Shown here piece by piece: positions 53,201 through 63,006 of a stretch of DNA of 64,000 bases. Numbering within the stretch: position 1 is the stretch's first letter; each line of letters begins with the position of its first letter. The notes below the pieces were generated by a model that saw only the letters and a program-made list of their open reading frames with translations, had not been told where the DNA came from and did no database searches. Origin of the DNA: Stichopus chloronotus (taxonomy: Eukaryota; Echinodermata; Holothuroidea; Aspidochirotida; Stichopodidae); the NCBI GenBank assembly GCA_021234535.1, contig CM037839.1, positions 25,593,196 through 25,657,195 of the forward strand, read 5' to 3'. The translations under genes and the position numbers were made by a program.

Positions 53201-56200
53201 AATGATGATACCTCCAATACACAACTTAAAATTCCTCAAAATCAAGTCATCCATCCACATCAATCAAACTAAGTGAGATAGACTACATGTAGCAAAATTA
53301 GTCCATGATGGTAACAACTTAGTTCCAACAGTATGCCTGCATGTCGTGTGTAAATCAATTCTTGAACTTCAAGTGACGTGTCTGTTCATGTAACAGAAAT
53401 TATGGGCGAAAACAGTGGGTAACGTAACTTACCGTATCCTACCAGATAGTAAGGTAGTACTTTGTTGTTCGTATGAAATACGTGGACGAGCATAACGTAG
53501 AGTTGTACGCCTTCCAAGCACATCCACACGAAGGCAGTTAAAAAGAAGTAATGAAGCAAAACGGCTACCAGGGTGCAGACAAGCTATAACCACAAAGGGG
53601 GGGAAAGCAGAGAAACCTCAGGTATGACATTTAATTTGCTCTATGAGAAGTTTAGATTTTTTCAGAAAAGAGATGTTTCAGATTAAGCGTGTGACTTGAA
53701 AACGCCAAATCAATGTTAAATTTACTGTTTTTTTTTGTTTTTTTTTAGGGTATAGCTCTCTTCAGCATTCGAAAAATGTGATAATAAAATGTTCCAAAGT
53801 TTAAAGATAGGCCTACGATCTTTAGAAAAACCAATTTCAGTATCCTCAATGATAGTACCAAGAATAACAGAAGACAGCATTTGCACACTTACACTATAGT
53901 GCTTTAGTACCTTTAGACGATGGAAATAAAATACTTATAACGCCATCTATTTTCACATGGCAATTGTCCTTACTACAAAGTTATAAGATTGCCACCAAAC
54001 TATGCATCGACAGTAATATGTACGCAGTTTAGTGTAGAATTCCAGAGGGGAAGAATTCATTTGAATACTGCACTCAAATAACTTCTGTGATAAATATTCT
54101 GCTAAAAAAGAGAAAAAGAACGCAGGTATAATTCTTATATGGAAATATTGCCCTCTAAATATACCACACGGCATGGAAATGAAAGTAGCTTCAATTGCTC
54201 AGACATTCAATCTCACCAATAAAAATTCCCAATAGTTTATCTCCTCGAGACATATGCAAAAGATCGTGAGTAACAGTAGATACATCATTTAAATTTTAAA
54301 AGTTTGGGTGAACAAAGTATTCTTGATAGATGAATAAATTGAATTTCACTCTATGAGAACAATTTTCTTAAGAAGAAGGTTACTGTCCTGCCTTATCTTG
54401 AAGAAGCTATCACTTTTATGTCAGTAAATATTTGGCTTAAAAATACAACTATTTTTCTGTACAAAAAACACAATATTTCCCTTTTAGGACATTACTGCCA
54501 ACAAACGAAGAGAACTGAAAAGAGAAGACGCGTAGAAATGGCTTAAAATGGAAACAACTAACGGAAAGCCGTACCTTTAAATTTGTTAGGTTAACTCCGC
54601 ACAGAAATAAAATTTCGGCAATCATCAAAGTGAGACACAGATTTCGATGTATGCTTGTCCGTAGATTTTTCAGGTCCCTGTCAGCGATTAATGAGAGAAA
54701 CGATTTAATTTGTCAAAATCTCAAAGTAATCTTGTTAGTGTTCAGCTTGTCAAACATTAATCTGATCTTAACAAGCATATCGACATTATGAGAACCTACG
54801 AATCGAGGCGCAGTAATGACGTCATTACTATTGTTCTCTCAAGTAACCAGTTATCACAAACGCAAAAATCGTTGTCTGACATACATACTTGTGCACTATG
54901 CTCCGACGTGACAGGAGGTGACAGGAGGGGGTCTAACACAGAATCCGAAAAGTTTGGTGAGCTTGGGAAATTGATATACTTGTAAATCACTAGTGTGCAT
55001 GTCTAGTCCCACTTTAAGAAACGTGCAAAAGGACAAAAACCAAGAGAAGTGACGGGGCACGTCAAGAATTAACGGTAACAGCATCAACATTTTGTGCCAT
55101 ACTCTTAATGGCCCCGTCCAACAATTAAACAAGCCCTCATAACTCTCAATTAAAAGTCCCTTACACGATTTCATTTTACCGGCCATTACATTGGTGGTGG
55201 TGGTGGGGGTGGTGGTGGGGGTGCCGGTGGTGGTGATGGTGGGGAGGGGGTAAACCAAAGTTAAAGAGAGTCTTTTATTACCTACGTTCAAGTTTCGGTT
55301 TTCGTTAATCTTTAGTCACGTTCATTTATTTGGATGCTGTCGAAAATGTTAACGCCGTAGTCGTCCCTTCTTAAACTACCCCCTCATATTTTCTGGTTCT
55401 TGCCCTTTCACATCTTTTCCAAAATGCATGGGATAGACATACGAGTGGCTTACAAGTATATCGATTTTCCAAACCCTACGCAGTTCTTGACTTACGTAGT
55501 CTGACGTCCACTTACTGAACTGAAATTCACTGTGTATTCGAGTAATGATCGAAACCACGCCAACCTTCAGCGAAATTTTAACACAAAGACATGAGGCTTG
55601 TTCTCAGGCTGGCTAACTTCGTTTAAAAGGAAGAGAAGGGTAGGAGCGGGGTGGGGGTGGGGGATCATTAGCCTCTTGCGTCAGTGAAGTTACCAGTTAA
55701 AGTCTACTTACTAACCTGAAACAAGAGAACACAATGACGCACAACAATAGGGATATAATAGAAACTGTGCATCCGATGATTGTAATCAGCTCTAGAGCTA
55801 TTGTGTGTCCGTCTGAAAGCTGAAAAGGAAAGAGAAAATTAGAAGAACACTGTCAACAATTAGTGACCGGTATGATGTTGTAATTCATCAGGAAACGAGA
55901 ACTCAGCACCTACATTCGGATTCAACCCCCCCCCCCCCATGCAGAGTCCCAACTGTAGACCCACAAAAGGGTCATCGTGGGTGTCGATCGGGGAGGGACA
56001 TATCTTCCACTTTACAAGTGGAGGAAACACTAACACAATTGCAACGTCCCCCCCCCTCTTTATCTCTTTTGAACTGAAACTAACATGGAAACAAATTGAT
56101 AGTGGAAGTGTTAGCTTGCAAATATGTGTTCTAAGAAAATAAAAGAAAAAGAAGAAAACTCTGGTGAAATTTAGTGACAGTCCAGAGAGACTGGAAAGTG

Positions 56201-56627
56201 CAATTTTCTGCAATTTCAGAGATATTTTTATAAAAAAAAAAATCTGTAAGCTAAGAGTTCACCGATGGTGTCACGGAGCTCAGATGGAGTCATTACTGTT
56301 TTGCCCCAATCAAGTCCTTTGTCCGAGGGCCCTTGTCATCTTCCCGTGAAAAAGACTGACACTTACAGGAGAGGAGTTGGTCAAATGTCCCCCTCGCCCA
56401 CTTTCCAAATCAAAGAGACGCCCCTGCAAAGGATGCATGCAGGTATAAAAGCCTCAAATTCAGCACCCTCTCAGACACCAGAAAACACGAAGAGAGAACA
56501 TGGCTGTGATTAATGACTGATTTTATCTGCTGACATAATTTGTGTTTATCTGCATAGGGAGCTTCTATAGGGTATATTTAGGTGTGAGCCACACCGATTT
56601 CTTTACTTCACACATTTACACACACAC

Positions 56628-56658
<31 letters not shown>

Positions 56659-58601
56659 AAGCCCCTCACTTCCAATCACCTGTGTATTGTATAGTCTGTA
56701 TGTCGTGAGGCCATAATAGGTCCAAGGTATAGGTTTATTATATTGCTCGCATTGGGAAAGTAGTAGCCTACCAGCGACTGTATGACAGGCTGAAAATGTT
56801 GGCAAATACCGTATAGTTTTTTCATGTTTAATTACAAAACGAAAGAAGACGAACTGTAAATTTAACATTACTTTCTAGGCCACCCATTATCGTTGCTATT
56901 TTTATAAATCTAGCCTATTTCTGACCCATTATAGGCGACTGGTTCTATACTGACTATTAGCAGATACAGTTTATTGACACCACCACGTTAAAAGCTTTGC
57001 GGTGTTATGGAATGGCAATACAGCGGAAAGGTTGAGTTGCTGGAGGAAAAAAAAAACTTTATTTTGTATGATGTTATATTTGTAATACTGTAACGCTATT
57101 TGAATGATATCTATACTACACTAACACTCATATGTTATTTTCACAGTTTAGCAATAACTATCATTACATGCTCAGTGGTTTCAACAGTAACATTCGGTTC
57201 TCCTCAGAGTGAGATTTAAAAAAAAGAGAGAGGCAGGGGAGAGAGAGAGATCTCCACTGGAAACAAAAACAAAAAAGAGGAAGAAAAAAGATAGGGACGT
57301 CGGAAGTGGGGCGTGGTTGCAACTCACGATGAATGGGAACAAACAATTGATGTCACAAGTCAAACCTCCTTACATCAGTGTGTGATCCTGTGACGTCCAT
57401 TAGTATGGCAAAATTTGTCAGATGGTTACAGGCGCATCTGGTTTCTGATTTGTTGGAATACACCGACCAGCATCCAAAAGACGACCAACCGCCAAGGTTG
57501 TCACTTGAAATGATAAAGGGGAAAAAAAAAGAGGGAATACGATGGCCTTGAATTCATTCGTGTGGGTTACATACAAGTTTCCACAAGGATAAGTTGAGTT
57601 GGTTAAATTATATTTAGACCTCGTGCGTCTTAACAAACACAGTGAAACAGAAGAAATCAATTGTTTGGAAATTGGACGATTGCAACTTAGGAAAAGGGAT
57701 GTAAAGAGAAACTACGTAACAAAATATGGTCGAAATACGTCGAATTATCTGTTGAAACGAGAGTACATTCATTCAGCAATTGTATTTATCACGTTTTCAT
57801 CATCAAACTTTACCGTATTCCGACGAAAGTATTAAAATATTTCGTCGATGTATCATACTTTTCAGATATCTTGATGGTGTAATTTTAATAGTCATGTACA
57901 TCAAGAAAATGCCTTACTTTGCCAGGTTATCCCAAAATACGCAGGTCGTTCTGCCTATGAGAGTTTGCTGAAAGGCGAGAAATTGAGTACATAGCGTAAG
58001 CAGATGTTAATTCTTTCACATGATGGTAGAAAATGATGGCAGTGGTAGATGATAAAGGGTGGGGACTGGGGGGTAAAAAAAATAGACCGGCTATTTTGTT
58101 TCATTCGCCAGTCATGGATGAGTTGTGTTCAAATCAATCCGTAAAACAAGAAAAAGTAAATTCAAAGGAGAGCAATATCTTGATTGACTAAGTTTTGTTT
58201 TGTCATTAATCGGAAGGTAATACTCACTAATTGTACTACGTAATAACACATGTATAGAGCCAATGAAATGCGACTGACTTTACATTGTTTTATCTGAAGA
58301 TAATCTGATTTCTTTTGTAGGCCTATGCACATTTTTTTTATTTCAGTTTTTATGTCCCTAGTTACGAATGAAGAATCTATTTGTACTAATTTGTGATAAA
58401 TGGAGTCATTCCAATAGACCAATGGATCATACTACATAATTCTTGCTTACATTCAGGTGATGAAAGGTAAGCTGGATTTCCTCATCTCCTAGGTCTGTAA
58501 CATCTTCTCCATTAGCTTGAATGGATACTCCAAGAACTACCGATGCAATAATCGCAGTGTCGTTGTAGCCCAACACGGTGTCATTCTCCGAGGACGACAG
58601 A
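46994..58601 (-). CDS. Adhesion G protein-coupled receptor, C-terminal part (12 exons)
   Basis: Twelve exons read from 58601 down: end of the GAIN domain, then CVFWDN and WSSFGCW, then the GPS cleavage motif [14 protein letters not shown] (predicted cut between Leu and Thr, exposing the tethered agonist TNFAILMD), then seven helices and a tail ending EPDYY. Family landmarks seen: [17 protein letters not shown] (TM2), [10 protein letters not shown] (TM3), GYGTDYYCWLS (loop 2), [10 protein letters not shown] (TM6) and [18 protein letters not shown] (end of TM7). After removal of one extra base in the TM4 exon the exons total 489 codons including the stop. Introns of about 0.3-3 kb show no other exon. 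Such receptors sense matrix or cell contact and signal through G proteins. Subfamily (latrophilin-like or related) is unsettled because the N-terminal ectodomain is not in the window. Confidence 0.88.
48385..48605 (-). repeat. Dispersed repeat family A, diverged copy 3
   Basis: Read on the minus strand, this segment follows copies 1 and 2 in order: CAATTCTGACAACCACTTAC, then CTAGTCCCTCC, then AAACAATGGGCCCCTG, then TTGCATCTTTCGAATTTGC, then GAGAATTTTGCTTCC. It is more diverged than the left-hand pair. A 68-residue open frame across it is not a gene but a by-product of the repeat. It lies inside an intron of the adhesion GPCR. Confidence 0.75.
49600..49700 (-). repeat. Dispersed repeat family B, partial copy 3
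   Basis: The plus strand reads GAAATGCCATTTCCGACC, then GTCTGGGGAG, then GAAGCCAACA, which is the reverse of the 3' half of copy 2. A long C run and hAT-like debris follow to about 49815. Confidence 0.5.
50265..50322 (-). CDS. Adhesion GPCR predicted small tail exon
   Basis: 58 bases between CCCCTAG and CTGCAG|GTAATC, encoding [19 protein letters not shown] plus one base. No family motif supports it, but its phases (0 in, 1 out) are exactly what is needed to connect its neighbours. Confidence 0.5.
50360..50518 (-). CDS. Adhesion GPCR exon: end of TM7 and cytoplasmic tail
   Basis: [19 protein letters not shown] follows directly on NSLQ, giving the classic NSLQGLFIF junction. The basic tail ends TTASQ before CAG|GTATGG. 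Phase 0 at both ends. Confidence 0.9.
50979..51105 (-). CDS. Adhesion GPCR exon: TM6 and start of TM7
   Basis: Completes an Arg codon, then [27 protein letters not shown] and [11 protein letters not shown] before [19 protein letters not shown] matches the conserved TM6. Confidence 0.9.
52210..52368 (-). CDS. Adhesion GPCR exon: loop 2 Cys and TM5
   Basis: Begins with [16 protein letters not shown] and a hydrophobic TM5 through [10 protein letters not shown], then a basic third loop to KIPNI plus AG before GTATGC. Confidence 0.9.
53000..53067 (-). pseudogene. Adhesion GPCR exon: TM4 to loop 2, with a 1-base frameshift
   Basis: Read from the acceptor AATAG|GA the frame gives VPVIIVGV, as expected for TM4. 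Read back from the donor TTA|GTAAGT the frame gives [13 protein letters not shown], as expected for loop 2. The two frames differ by one extra base near 53043 (inside GTAGGCC). All other exons are intact, so this is either an assembly error or an inactivating allele. Confidence 0.8.
53433..53583 (-). CDS. Adhesion GPCR exon: TM3 and start of TM4
   Basis: Encodes [36 protein letters not shown] and YYLVGY plus the first base of Gly. The LVC cysteine should pair with CWLS in loop 2. Confidence 0.9.
54575..54677 (-). CDS. Adhesion GPCR exon: first cytoplasmic loop and TM2
   Basis: Completes an Arg codon, then [20 protein letters not shown] and [14 protein letters not shown] before [17 protein letters not shown] is the hallmark of TM2 in this family. 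Confidence 0.9.
55195..55248. repeat. (GGT)n tract
   Basis: GGT-rich tract of about 50 bp in the intron between the TM1 and TM2 exons. Confidence 0.85.
55716..55819 (-). CDS. Adhesion GPCR exon: TM1
   Basis: Encodes [17 protein letters not shown] and a hydrophobic run to VIVFSCF, ending AG|GTTAGT. Phase 0 in, 2 out. The acceptor is TTTTCAG. Confidence 0.88.
55820..57373 (-). other. Adhesion GPCR intron between GPS and TM1 exons
   Basis: Contains C runs near 55926 and 56047 and a (CA)n microsatellite at about 56621-56655. The 117-residue open frame at 55860-56213 (minus) spans the C runs and is not recognised. Confidence 0.5.
56621..56655. repeat. (CA)n microsatellite
   Basis: CA tract with one CCCT interruption in a receptor intron. 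Confidence 0.9.
57374..57503 (-). CDS. Adhesion GPCR exon: GPS motif
   Basis: One base completes the Asn codon, then [12 protein letters not shown], a short N-glycosylatable stretch (NKS), [17 protein letters not shown] and HTD before the donor GTAAGG. It contains all four GPS cysteines together with the preceding exon, and the His-Leu-Thr cleavage triad. Confidence 0.9.
57918..57967 (-). CDS. Adhesion GPCR 50-nt exon with CVFWDN motif
   Basis: Acceptor CTTTCAG and donor GCAAA|GTAAGG. Encodes [16 protein letters not shown] plus two bases of the next codon. CVFWDN is the first half of the Cys/Trp box preceding the GPS. It is too short to appear as an open reading frame, but phase and motif fit both neighbours. 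Confidence 0.85.
58451..58601 (-). CDS. Adhesion GPCR exon: GAIN subdomain B strands
   Basis: Acceptor TTCCGTTAG|T and donor AAT|GTAAGC. Encodes [17 protein letters not shown] and [11 protein letters not shown], the pattern of GAIN strands just before the Cys-Trp box. Upstream exons were not found between 58602 and 64000. Confidence 0.78.
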
Positions 58602-58963
58602 CTAACGGAAAAGTTACAGAGACATAACCAAATTAACAGTAATGGGCCTTTGTCATCGACGCGATGCAATACGGTACGATGTGATGCACTAAAAATGTCG
58701 CCCAGCAGTATGTTCGTTTTCCCAATACAGGCGATTTTTTTTCATCGCTTGCACTGTTAACGTAGGATTTTAGAGAGGAGTCTACAGCGCTAACACAGGT
58801 TACATCCCATGACAAAGATTGGAGAAAATAACAATCAGTTAACGATAACGTTAAATTCCCAGTACCCATTGACGTTGCTCATGAACAACCTCCGAGTTCA
58901 ATGTATCATACCAGCCGCTCAATATCTCCATACACGTTGTGTTAACCTAAATCGATATCAGCC

Positions 58964-59259
58964 AAAATGGTAATTTCATTTCGGACTTAGAAAATAAATG
59001 GCATATCTCCCATATACTTTGTGTTAGCTCGGTGGGAGGAGGTAAATGTACCGAGACCCCAGTCCCAGACATTAATTCGCATCATATTTATTTTTCCACA
59101 CAAAGTAGGGGGCACATAGGGCTAAGGACCCAGGACTTTACTTTTCCTATACCACTCTCATAATTGGCCTAAGGGGCCCGAGATTAGTGACAAAAATGGT
59201 AATTTCATTTCGGACTTAGAAAATAAATGGCATATCTCCCATATACTTTGTGTTAGCTC
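58964..59259 (+). repeat. 67-bp exact direct duplication flanking about 160 bp
   Basis: 58964-59030 and 59193-59259 read identically (AAAATGGTAATTTCATTTCG to CTTTGTGTTAGCTC), offset 229 bp. The second copy ends one base before the ATG of the transposase at 59261. It could be a tandem duplication in the element's leader or the trace of an insertion. Confidence 0.9.
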
Positions 59260-59260
59260 C

Positions 59261-60085
59261 ATGAGAGTTGATGAGTTGAGAGCTGGCGACGGGGGAACGA
59301 AGGTTAGTCTCGAAGATGATGGTGGTGAGGTAAATAATGCCAACACATTTACCGTTGATGGCACTAATAGGTCTACTGATAATGATGCTGATAATAGTGA
59401 TGCAGATGGTAGAATTAATGTGGATTATGATCATAATGATAATGAAGTAAAAGAAAATGACGACACGGAAGATATAAGTAGATACGACTGCGATATTGAG
59501 AGTGAATGTAGTAGGGAGAAAGATAGAGAAGAAACTGATGAAAGAGCAACCAATGACATAAATGAAAATTTAAATGATGATGTGGATGACAAAAATGATG
59601 TCGCTGTTGATGATGATGCTGATGAAGAGGATGTATGTGGTAATGCAGGGAGACCTTATGTTGGTATTGGAAGAAACCGAACAATCATGCGAACTTATGT
59701 TCGAACTAAATGTTCTGAATGTGGAATACAGTTGCTGAAAGTAAATTTAAGTAGGCACATGAAAATCAAACATGGTGTTAATATGTGGGTGAGTGGGGTA
59801 TGTGTTGATCCAGTGAATTCAATTTTTTTAGTACGTAAAACTGCAAGGGGTGTTGACTATCCTCTGCCTGTACAGAGAAAATTTCATGACGAGAGTCCGA
59901 TTGTATTTTGCGAAAGCAAGCAATGTATCACTCAGATTAATTTGGCTAGAAACAGCAACTTCCGGTCTTATCAATGCGAGCACTTTCAGAGGATAGACAC
60001 ATGCGAACTTCGCCCCTCTATTATATCTCTATCTGAAACTGTACTGCAACAACTCTCACATGAAGGATCACGTAAAATGATATAA
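59261..60085 (+). pseudogene. KDZ-like element, segment 1: acidic region and C2H2-like finger
   Basis: Genuine ATG start. Residues 1-125 are dominated by Asp, Glu and Asn. CSEC-x11-H-x4-H at residues 151-171 is a C2H2-like finger. The rest (GVCVDPVNSIFLVRKTARG, VFCESKQC, YQCEHFQRIDTCE) is a Cys-containing region typical of these proteins. It ends at TAA (60083), followed in the same frame by KKKLENIKILLKEAS, so the stop is an internal nonsense change at an A run. The His-rich frame on the opposite strand is a shadow. Confidence 0.75.
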
Positions 60086-60427
60086 AAAAAAAAGCTTGAA
60101 AATATTAAAATATTATTGAAAGAAGCTAGTTTGAGAGGAGTTCCTCTGATAGTTCAATTTCCGTATAGCTCTGGAAACCGATTCCAGAATTTTTCTGTAT
60201 TCAACAATTTCACAGACTACTATGCCCATCTTGGACGATGCGTTGTCACCTTTGACAACGAAGCGAATACACTCACTTGTGCTTGTTGCAAGCAAAATCG
60301 ATCATGTGTCCATAAGGCGGTGTCTTTGTGGTATCTGGCTGAATGTGAAATGACACCTAACATTGAACTGGATGAAGACAGTAACATCCCTGTTGGTGAC
60401 GTATTGTACCCCCCCTGTAGATTATGA
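60086..60427 (+). pseudogene. KDZ-like element, segment 2: SWIM zinc finger
   Basis: Continues in the frame of segment 1. Contains VPLIVQFPYSSGNRFQNFS and the SWIM finger CACCKQNRSCVH (C-x-C-x6-C-x-H) at 60278-60313. The frame is lost at a seven-C run near 60410, where the protein continues as VDYEIVRS in another frame. Confidence 0.75.
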
Positions 60428-61330
60428 AATCGTCAGAAGCATGTGTTCGTACCTAAAAAACAATAAAGTTATCCCATGGCCAGTTCCCCGTAGTTACATA
60501 GATATAAATGCAGACAGGTATCCAGTTGAATTTATCTCAACCGAAACCGTCTGTGCATTTTGTGGAAGCGCTCTTTCTCAGCCAATCCAAATAACAGACA
60601 AGGCAACACTTCTATCATCACGTGGGTTGCTTAATAACATAGTGACATACTGTAAGGTATGTGGTAAATGTAAGTTACCATTCCGGTACCAAGAATACAT
60701 TGAAGGCGTACATAACTATAATGACTCTTTTTTGGTCACCTTAGAAATGCTAGATCGTTTAGAAAAGGGGATAGAGTGTTCTGACCACAGAATGTTATTA
60801 ACAGTTTTTTGCATTTTCAGGCCCTTTGTATGAGATCTTATGATTTTAACTGTGTCATTTGTGGTCATCACCCGGAAATAGTTGTATTGGATATAGACAA
60901 AAAGGGTGCATTTCGGTGTGATATTTCGAATTTAGAATTGCCAGATGAAAGTGAACAACACGATATGGTAGATTGTGAGAAATTCTGGGGAGACGTAGAA
61001 AGTAGCATGTTAGCTTCGGGATTTGTGGGCAATCTTCAGCCCAATCCATTTAATATAGAACCGTCGTACACCTATTGGTCACCGTTCATTGGAAATAATA
61101 CGAGAATCAACAAAAATATACTAAACACAGAACATAGAAAGATACACAGGGGAGATGGTTCGTTAGAACAAGAGGCAAGGGAATTTACTCAGGAGCGTCT
61201 CCTAGAAATCTTGCATGGTAGTAATCTACCATATATTAAGCAGGTTGGGAAAGATATCGGGATAAGAGGGACATCTAAAATGTCTAAGTTAGACATAATT
61301 AGGAAAATTAGAGACTCTGATAAAGGATGA
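60411..61330 (+). pseudogene. KDZ-like element, segment 3: Cys clusters and SAP-like motif
   Basis: Two frames joined near 60795 at a T run. CAFCGSAL, CKVCGKCKL and CVICGHHPEIVVLD are Cys pairs that may bind zinc. Toward the end, KQVGKDIGIRGTSKMSKLDI followed by IRKIR resembles a SAP DNA-binding helix-turn-helix, which Zisupton-type elements also carry. A frameshift near 61322 leads into the transposase core. Confidence 0.65.
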
Positions 61331-62010
61331 CAACAAATTTAATAAGATATTTACAAAACTGCAAGGTTCTACGGGAGGATGGGGGTCTATGGTTTGTCCA
61401 CACGGTATTGCATACGGCGTGAAATTTTTGCTACGCGCTGAAAGTCCACGCGATGTTATTGACTTAATTAAATCCATGAAATATACTCCAAATATCATTA
61501 TTGTCGACATGGCACATATGGTAGTAGCGCACGGTAATAAAAGGTTTCCAGGCATGTTTTCTCCAAACAACGGAATGCTTGCGGCACCGTCGATGACAAT
61601 TAAAAGGATCTTTGAATCAGGAAAATTTGAAAAGAAGATGCCTTGGCTTTTAGAAAAAAAAGAGTGTCCCAGATTCTACCGGGCATGTTCATCCAGTGAC
61701 TGGCTCCAACGAGCATTATTGCCTCTTTCACAGGCTGCACGAACACAATGCGAGTGGCCAATATCAATTCTTGCGCAGAATACAGTTCGTACCAGAGCTG
61801 TTTGGAATATTAAACACTCAGGCTCAGGAGCAATTGCATAGTCAGATTAGCAAGAGCAATTATTTTATGAATCAAATGTCACCAGCAAAGTATATTTTTT
61901 TGTTCCAGAGCATTTTAGATCATAGAAATCAGGAACTAAACAAACTACAATTACTTAAATTGCGCAAGAATATGGGAAATCCATTGACTTTTAATTCAAT
62001 AGGTAGGGTT
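61320..62010 (+). pseudogene. KDZ-like element, segment 4: transposase core
   Basis: GGWGSMVCPHGIAYGVKF, LLRAESPRDVIDLIKSMKY, NIIIVDMAHMVVAHGN, then after a frameshift near 61688 TGSNEHYCLFHRLHEHNASG, FVPELFGILNTQAQEQLHSQ and SKSNYFMNQMSP. Asp in IVDMAH and Glu in AQEQLHSQ are candidate DDE residues. FHRLHE, where I would expect an Asp before Arg, suggests loss of a catalytic Asp, but this rests on recalled family patterns. Confidence 0.7.
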
Positions 62011-62280
62011 GAAATTAAGTTTGAAAAGTCAAGTAATGACGACAAATGTAAATCTACTAAACCTGGACAAGATGATACACAAACGCCTTCGGATGACACT
62101 AACAGAAAGCAACAGACGACAACAGATACAGAATCAACACAGACCAACCAAGCTGATGAGACCCCTGAGCAACCACACACATCATTCAAAAACACAAGCA
62201 CAAAACTTAAGAGGAAAGCTGTTGGGCCTGTATCTAAAGAACCGAAATCTAAACATACAAAACGAGAAAAGAAAACGACT

Positions 62281-62760
62281 ACAATGTGGTTACCACAATA
62301 TGGATTGAGAGAAGAGGACAGACTGATACTCGTTGGGAAGAAATGGCTGAATGATTTAATTATCAATGCTGGGCAAAACATATTAAAAACCACCACGGGG
62401 GTTGGGGGGTTACAAAATACATTGCTTATGCTATGTTCTGGATTTGTGGTCGAACCCACTGAATTTGTACAGATAGTTAATGTAACAAACTCTCACTGGG
62501 TAGTTTTAAGTAACATTGGGCTGACTGATCCCAATATACGTCTTTATGACAGCATGGTTCCAAGTAGAATATCATATCCATTAGAAGTGGTCAAAGCTGC
62601 TGCCTGTCTATTACAGACAAAGGAAGATCAAGTATTTATTCACGTAATGAGAGTAACTCAAAGAGACATCAGGTTCTTCGTGTGGTGTTTTCGCGCTCGC
62701 TTTTGCTCCGTCCCTCTGTGCTGGTCAGGATCCGACTGAAATACAGTACGATGAAGATTT
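62281..62760 (+). pseudogene. KDZ-like element, segment 5: C48 (Ulp1/SENP) protease domain
   Basis: WLNDLIINAGQ, then the catalytic-type residues: His in NSHWVVLSNIG (62494), Asp in IRLYDSM (62548) and, after a frameshift near 62662, Cys in TSGSSCGVFALAFA (62681). All three triad residues are present across the break. The family removes or processes SUMO/ubiquitin-like proteins; in transposons it may process the polyprotein or counter host SUMOylation (inference). Confidence 0.8.
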
Positions 62761-62884
62761 AATGTGGCAGGGTCTGTATGATAATCTTTCCAATGGGCAT
62801 ATGACACCGTTTGGTATAAAGTCTACTACACTCAAAATGCCAATTAGTAAAAAAAGACTTCGAATTATAACAGAAAAAACACAT

Positions 62885-63006
62885 TGTACATGTAGGGGGC
62901 CAGATGATGGAGGGAAGATGGTACAGTGTACGGTATGCACTGACTGGTTCCGTGAAATATGTGTAGGAAGAATTCCCAGAGGAGAGTTCCATTGTCATCA
63001 CTGTAG
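62885..63006 (+). pseudogene. KDZ-like element, segment 6: PHD finger with His to Arg change
   Basis: CTC, then KMVQCTVC, then DWFREICVG, then FHCHHC gives the C4HC3 spacing of a PHD finger, but the single His ligand of the WFH-x2-C motif is Arg (CGT at 62951). PHD fingers read histone H3 tails, and loss of a ligand should weaken folding. Confidence 0.75.

Noticed and set aside
59415..59684. His-rich 89-residue minus-strand frame
   Set aside because: It is the shadow of the Asp-coding (GAT) acidic region of the transposase.
61929..62459. 176-residue minus-strand frame
   Set aside because: It lies opposite the transposase linker and C48 domain, which carry clear motifs on the plus strand.
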